From NCBI GenBank assembly GCA_005778045.1, contig SXKQ01000037.1, forward strand, positions 1-26,082: a stretch of DNA of 26,082 bases, written 5' to 3'. A program made the position numbers and the translations under genes. Positions 24,383-26,082 of the stretch are shown piece after piece. Source of the stretch: Planctomycetia bacterium (lineage in GTDB: Bacteria; Planctomycetota; UBA1135; GCA-002686595). Numbering within the stretch: position 1 is the first letter of the stretch; each line of letters begins with the position of its first letter. The notes below the pieces were generated by a model. It searched no databases and had not been told where the DNA came from. It saw only the letters and a list, made by a program, of their open reading frames with translations.

Positions 24383-25015
24383 ATGCGCTTTTTCATTCCG
24401 GGCCCGGTCGGTCGCCTCGAGGCGCTCCTGTGGATGCCCAAGGACGGCGCGTCTCCGCGCGCAGCCGCGGTGGTGTGCCATCCGCTGCCGACGGCCGGTG
24501 GGACGATGGACAACAACGTCGTGTTCCGCGTCGCGCGCGGCCTGCAGCACGCCGGACTCGCGGTGCTGCGCTTCAACTTCCGCAGCGCGGGCGCCAGCGA
24601 GGGCGTGCACGACGGCAAGGGCGCCGAGGACGGCGATGTGCGCGCCGCGCTCGACCACCTCGAGCGCGAGTTCCCCGGCCTCGACCTGTGGGCCGGCGGA
24701 TTCTCGTTCGGTTCGCGCACCGTGGGCTCGCTCGCGCGCAGCGAGCCGCGCATTCGACGCGTGGCCCTGATCGCGCCGCCGGCCAAGGCTTACGACTGCC
24801 GCTTCATCCGCGAGATTCCACAGCCGACGCTGATCGTCCACGCCGAGCACGACGAGTTCGGTACCCCCGGCGACTTCGATGCATCCGTGGGCCCGCTGCC
24901 CGCGAGCTTCGAGCGCATCGTGATCCCAGGCGTCGAGCACTTCTTCCGAGGTGCGACGCCGGAGCTCGAGGCCAGCATCAAGGAGTGGGCGGAACGCTCG
25001 CTGCAAGCCCCATGA
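24383..25015 (+). CDS. Alpha/beta hydrolase (COG2945-like)
   Basis: The 210-residue protein has the small alpha/beta hydrolase fold. Key features are VVCHPLPTAGGTMDNNVV (oxyanion-hole HPxPxxGG, about 31-48), LRFNFRSAGASEG (about 62-74), the nucleophile elbow GGFSFGSR (about 105-112; Ser108), the acid in LIVHAEHDEFG and the His in IPGVEHFFRG. This pattern is typical of the COG2945-type family, whose physiological substrates are unknown. It starts 22 bp from a divergent gene, with no Shine-Dalgarno, and its TGA overlaps the ATG of the thioesterase gene. Co-translation suggests both act in acyl or ester metabolism. Confidence 0.9.
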   Translation: MRFFIPGPVGRLEALLWMPKDGASPRAAAVVCHPLPTAGGTMDNNVVFRVARGLQHAGLAVLRFNFRSAGASEGVHDGKGAEDGDVRAALDHLEREFPGLDLWAGGFSFGSRTVGSLARSEPRIRRVALIAPPAKAYDCRFIREIPQPTLIVHAEHDEFGTPGDFDASVGPLPASFERIVIPGVEHFFRGATPELEASIKEWAERSLQAP

Positions 25016-25407
25016 ACGACACGCCGCGCGAATACCCCAAGGACCAGCAGCCCTCGATCCGCGTCGTGATGATGCCGCGCGACACCAACGCGGTCGGCAC
25101 GATCTTCGGCGGCGTGATCCTCTCCCACATCGACCTTGCGGCCGCCACCGAGGCTCATCTCCTGCACCCCGGGAAGCTCGTGACCGTGGGCTTCGACCAG
25201 GTTGAGTTCAAGCAGCCCGTGTTCGTCGGGGACCTCGTCAGCTTTTTCACCGAGACCCTGCGCGTTGGACGCACTTCGCTCACCGTCGGCGTCTCGGTCT
25301 GGGCCCAGCGCTCACGCAAGCGCGGCGAGCTCGTGCACGTCACCGAAGGCCGCGTCACCCTCGTCGCAGTCGACGAGAACCTGAAGCCCACGCCGATCGT
25401 GCGCTGA
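25012..25407 (+). CDS. YciA-type acyl-CoA thioesterase (hotdog fold)
   Basis: The 131-residue protein is a single hotdog domain. MMPRDTNAVGTIFGGVILSHIDLAAATEA (about 20-48) is the signature of YciA/BFIT-type acyl-CoA thioesterases, with the Asn/Asp and the GGxI turn at the active site. VTVGFDQVEFKQPVFVGDLVSFFTETLRVGRTSLTVGVSVWAQ is the remaining strand pattern of the fold. It hydrolyses fatty acyl-CoA to free acid and CoA, probably in the cytoplasm. It is coupled to the hydrolase gene by ATGA and ends 16 bp before the convergent ABC ATPase stop. Confidence 0.93.
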   Translation: MNDTPREYPKDQQPSIRVVMMPRDTNAVGTIFGGVILSHIDLAAATEAHLLHPGKLVTVGFDQVEFKQPVFVGDLVSFFTETLRVGRTSLTVGVSVWAQRSRKRGELVHVTEGRVTLVAVDENLKPTPIVR

Positions 25408-25423
25408 CGCGCACTCGACGCGA

Positions 25424-26082
25424 TTAGAGCCCGAGGACCTCGCGGGCCTTCTCGGTCGGGTCCTCCGCGCGCGTGACGGCGCGGAACACGTCCTCGAGCG
25501 AGCCTTCGCGGCCGGAGCGGGCGCGCAGCTCGTTGAGTGTGCCGAGCGCGAGCAGCTCGCCTTGGGCCACGATCGCCATGCGGTCGCAGACGCGCTCGAC
25601 CACGTCGAGCAGGTGGGAGGTGTAGAGCACCGCACCGCCTTGGGCGGCCCACTCGCGCAGCACTTCCTTGATCACCGCGGTGGTGGGGGCGTCGAGGCCC
25701 TCGAGCGGCTCGTCGAGTACCCACAGCGGCGTGCGCGGCAGGATCGCGCAGGCGAGCGCCGTCTTCTGGCGCATGCCGCGCGAGAACTGGCCGACGGGGT
25801 CGTCGATGCGCTCGGCGAGCTCGAGCGACTCGAGCAGCCGTTTGGTCTCGGACTCGATGCGCGCCTCATCGAGGCCGTGCAGGCGACCGACGAGCGCGAG
25901 GTGCGCGCGCGGGGAGAGGTTCGAGTACAGCGGTGCGCCGTCGGGCACGAAGGTCAGCTGGCGCCGAGCCGCGAGCGGGTCGCGCTGGACGTCGACGCCG
26001 CCGATGCGCACCTCGCCCGCGCTCGGCGGGATCAGCCCGCACAGGAGCTTGACCGCCGTGGTCTTGCCGGCGCCGTTGGGGC
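25424..26082 (-). CDS. ABC transporter ATP-binding protein, 5'-truncated by the window edge
   Basis: The gene runs off the right edge, and the frame is open to base 26082. The first visible residues are PNGAGKTTAVKLLCGLIPPSAGEV, the Walker A region, so only the N-terminal ~40 residues are missing. Later come a Q-loop-like FVPDGAPLYSNLSPRAHL, in which Asp replaces the usual Gln or Glu, the signature FSRGMRQKTALACAILP and Walker B LWVLDEPLEGLDAPTTAVI. LYTSHLLDVVERVCDRMAIVAQGEL contains the H-loop His. The family is that of ABC-2 exporters such as DrrA/CcmA-like ATPases. The membrane protein at 22897-24360 is a candidate partner. TAA stop at 25424. An apparent ATG at 26011 is internal. Confidence 0.93.
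   Translation of the reverse strand, partial: PNGAGKTTAVKLLCGLIPPSAGEVRIGGVDVQRDPLAARRQLTFVPDGAPLYSNLSPRAHLALVGRLHGLDEARIESETKRLLESLELAERIDDPVGQFSRGMRQKTALACAILPRTPLWVLDEPLEGLDAPTTAVIKEVLREWAAQGGAVLYTSHLLDVVERVCDRMAIVAQGELLALGTLNELRARSGREGSLEDVFRAVTRAEDPTEKAREVLGL

Overview
The window is a strongly GC-rich bacterial chromosome segment packed with short operons. It shows no tRNA, rRNA, CRISPR array, transposase or integrase. The most likely source is a Planctomycetota-like bacterium. The reasons are a DUF1800/DUF1501 pair, two tandem arylsulfatase-fold proteins with Tat-type N-termini, and an outer-membrane beta-barrel protein indicating a two-membrane envelope. This is inference from gene content; Myxococcota or another GC-rich Gram-negative lineage cannot be excluded.

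Layout. (1) 1-627: 3' part of a PEP-hydrolase-type TIM-barrel gene. (2) 631-2995, minus strand: cobT-cobS-cobC, overlapping genes for assembly of the cobalamin lower nucleotide loop. (3) 3178-6137: DUF1800 and DUF1501 exported proteins as a two-gene operon, followed by a 477-bp non-coding stretch with a 16-bp perfect palindrome. (4) 6615-8934: flavin-reductase-like, VOC and TraF_2-like outer-membrane genes, ending in two back-to-back hairpins. (5) 9001-11841: a Nudix-like gene (minus), then folC, a conserved hypothetical translationally coupled to it, and a DUF2752 membrane protein. (6) 11843-14886: rsgA (minus), divergent from a SpoU-type RNA methyltransferase coupled to rarA. (7) 14909-18247, minus: an exported hypothetical and the helicase recD2. 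(8) 18636-20073: rpsU (bS21) with a TTG start, and an RluA-type pseudouridine synthase, separated by a 17-bp hairpin. (9) 20128-22910: two ATGA-coupled sulfatases. (10) 22897-26082: a polytopic ABC-permease-like membrane protein (minus), an alpha/beta hydrolase plus YciA-type thioesterase pair (plus), and the 3' part of an ABC ATPase (minus) running off the window.

How genes work together. cobT, cobS and cobC activate dimethylbenzimidazole, join it to the corrin and remove the 5'-phosphate. A translation and ribosome theme runs through rsgA, the SpoU methyltransferase, rpsU and the RluA protein; a genome-maintenance theme runs through rarA and recD2. The sulfatases would act on sulfated glycans outside the cytoplasm. 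Several neighbours are coupled by 1-4 nt or longer stop/start overlaps, and convergent genes are separated by as little as 1 bp or overlap.

No single spectacular new system is evident. The most notable points are the two sulfatases in which the His of the usual GKxH active-site motif is Asp or Asn, recurring GC-rich hairpins without U-tracts at gene ends, a -10-like hexamer placed so close to several start codons that leaderless mRNAs are plausible, and a perfect operator-like palindrome upstream of the flavin-reductase gene.
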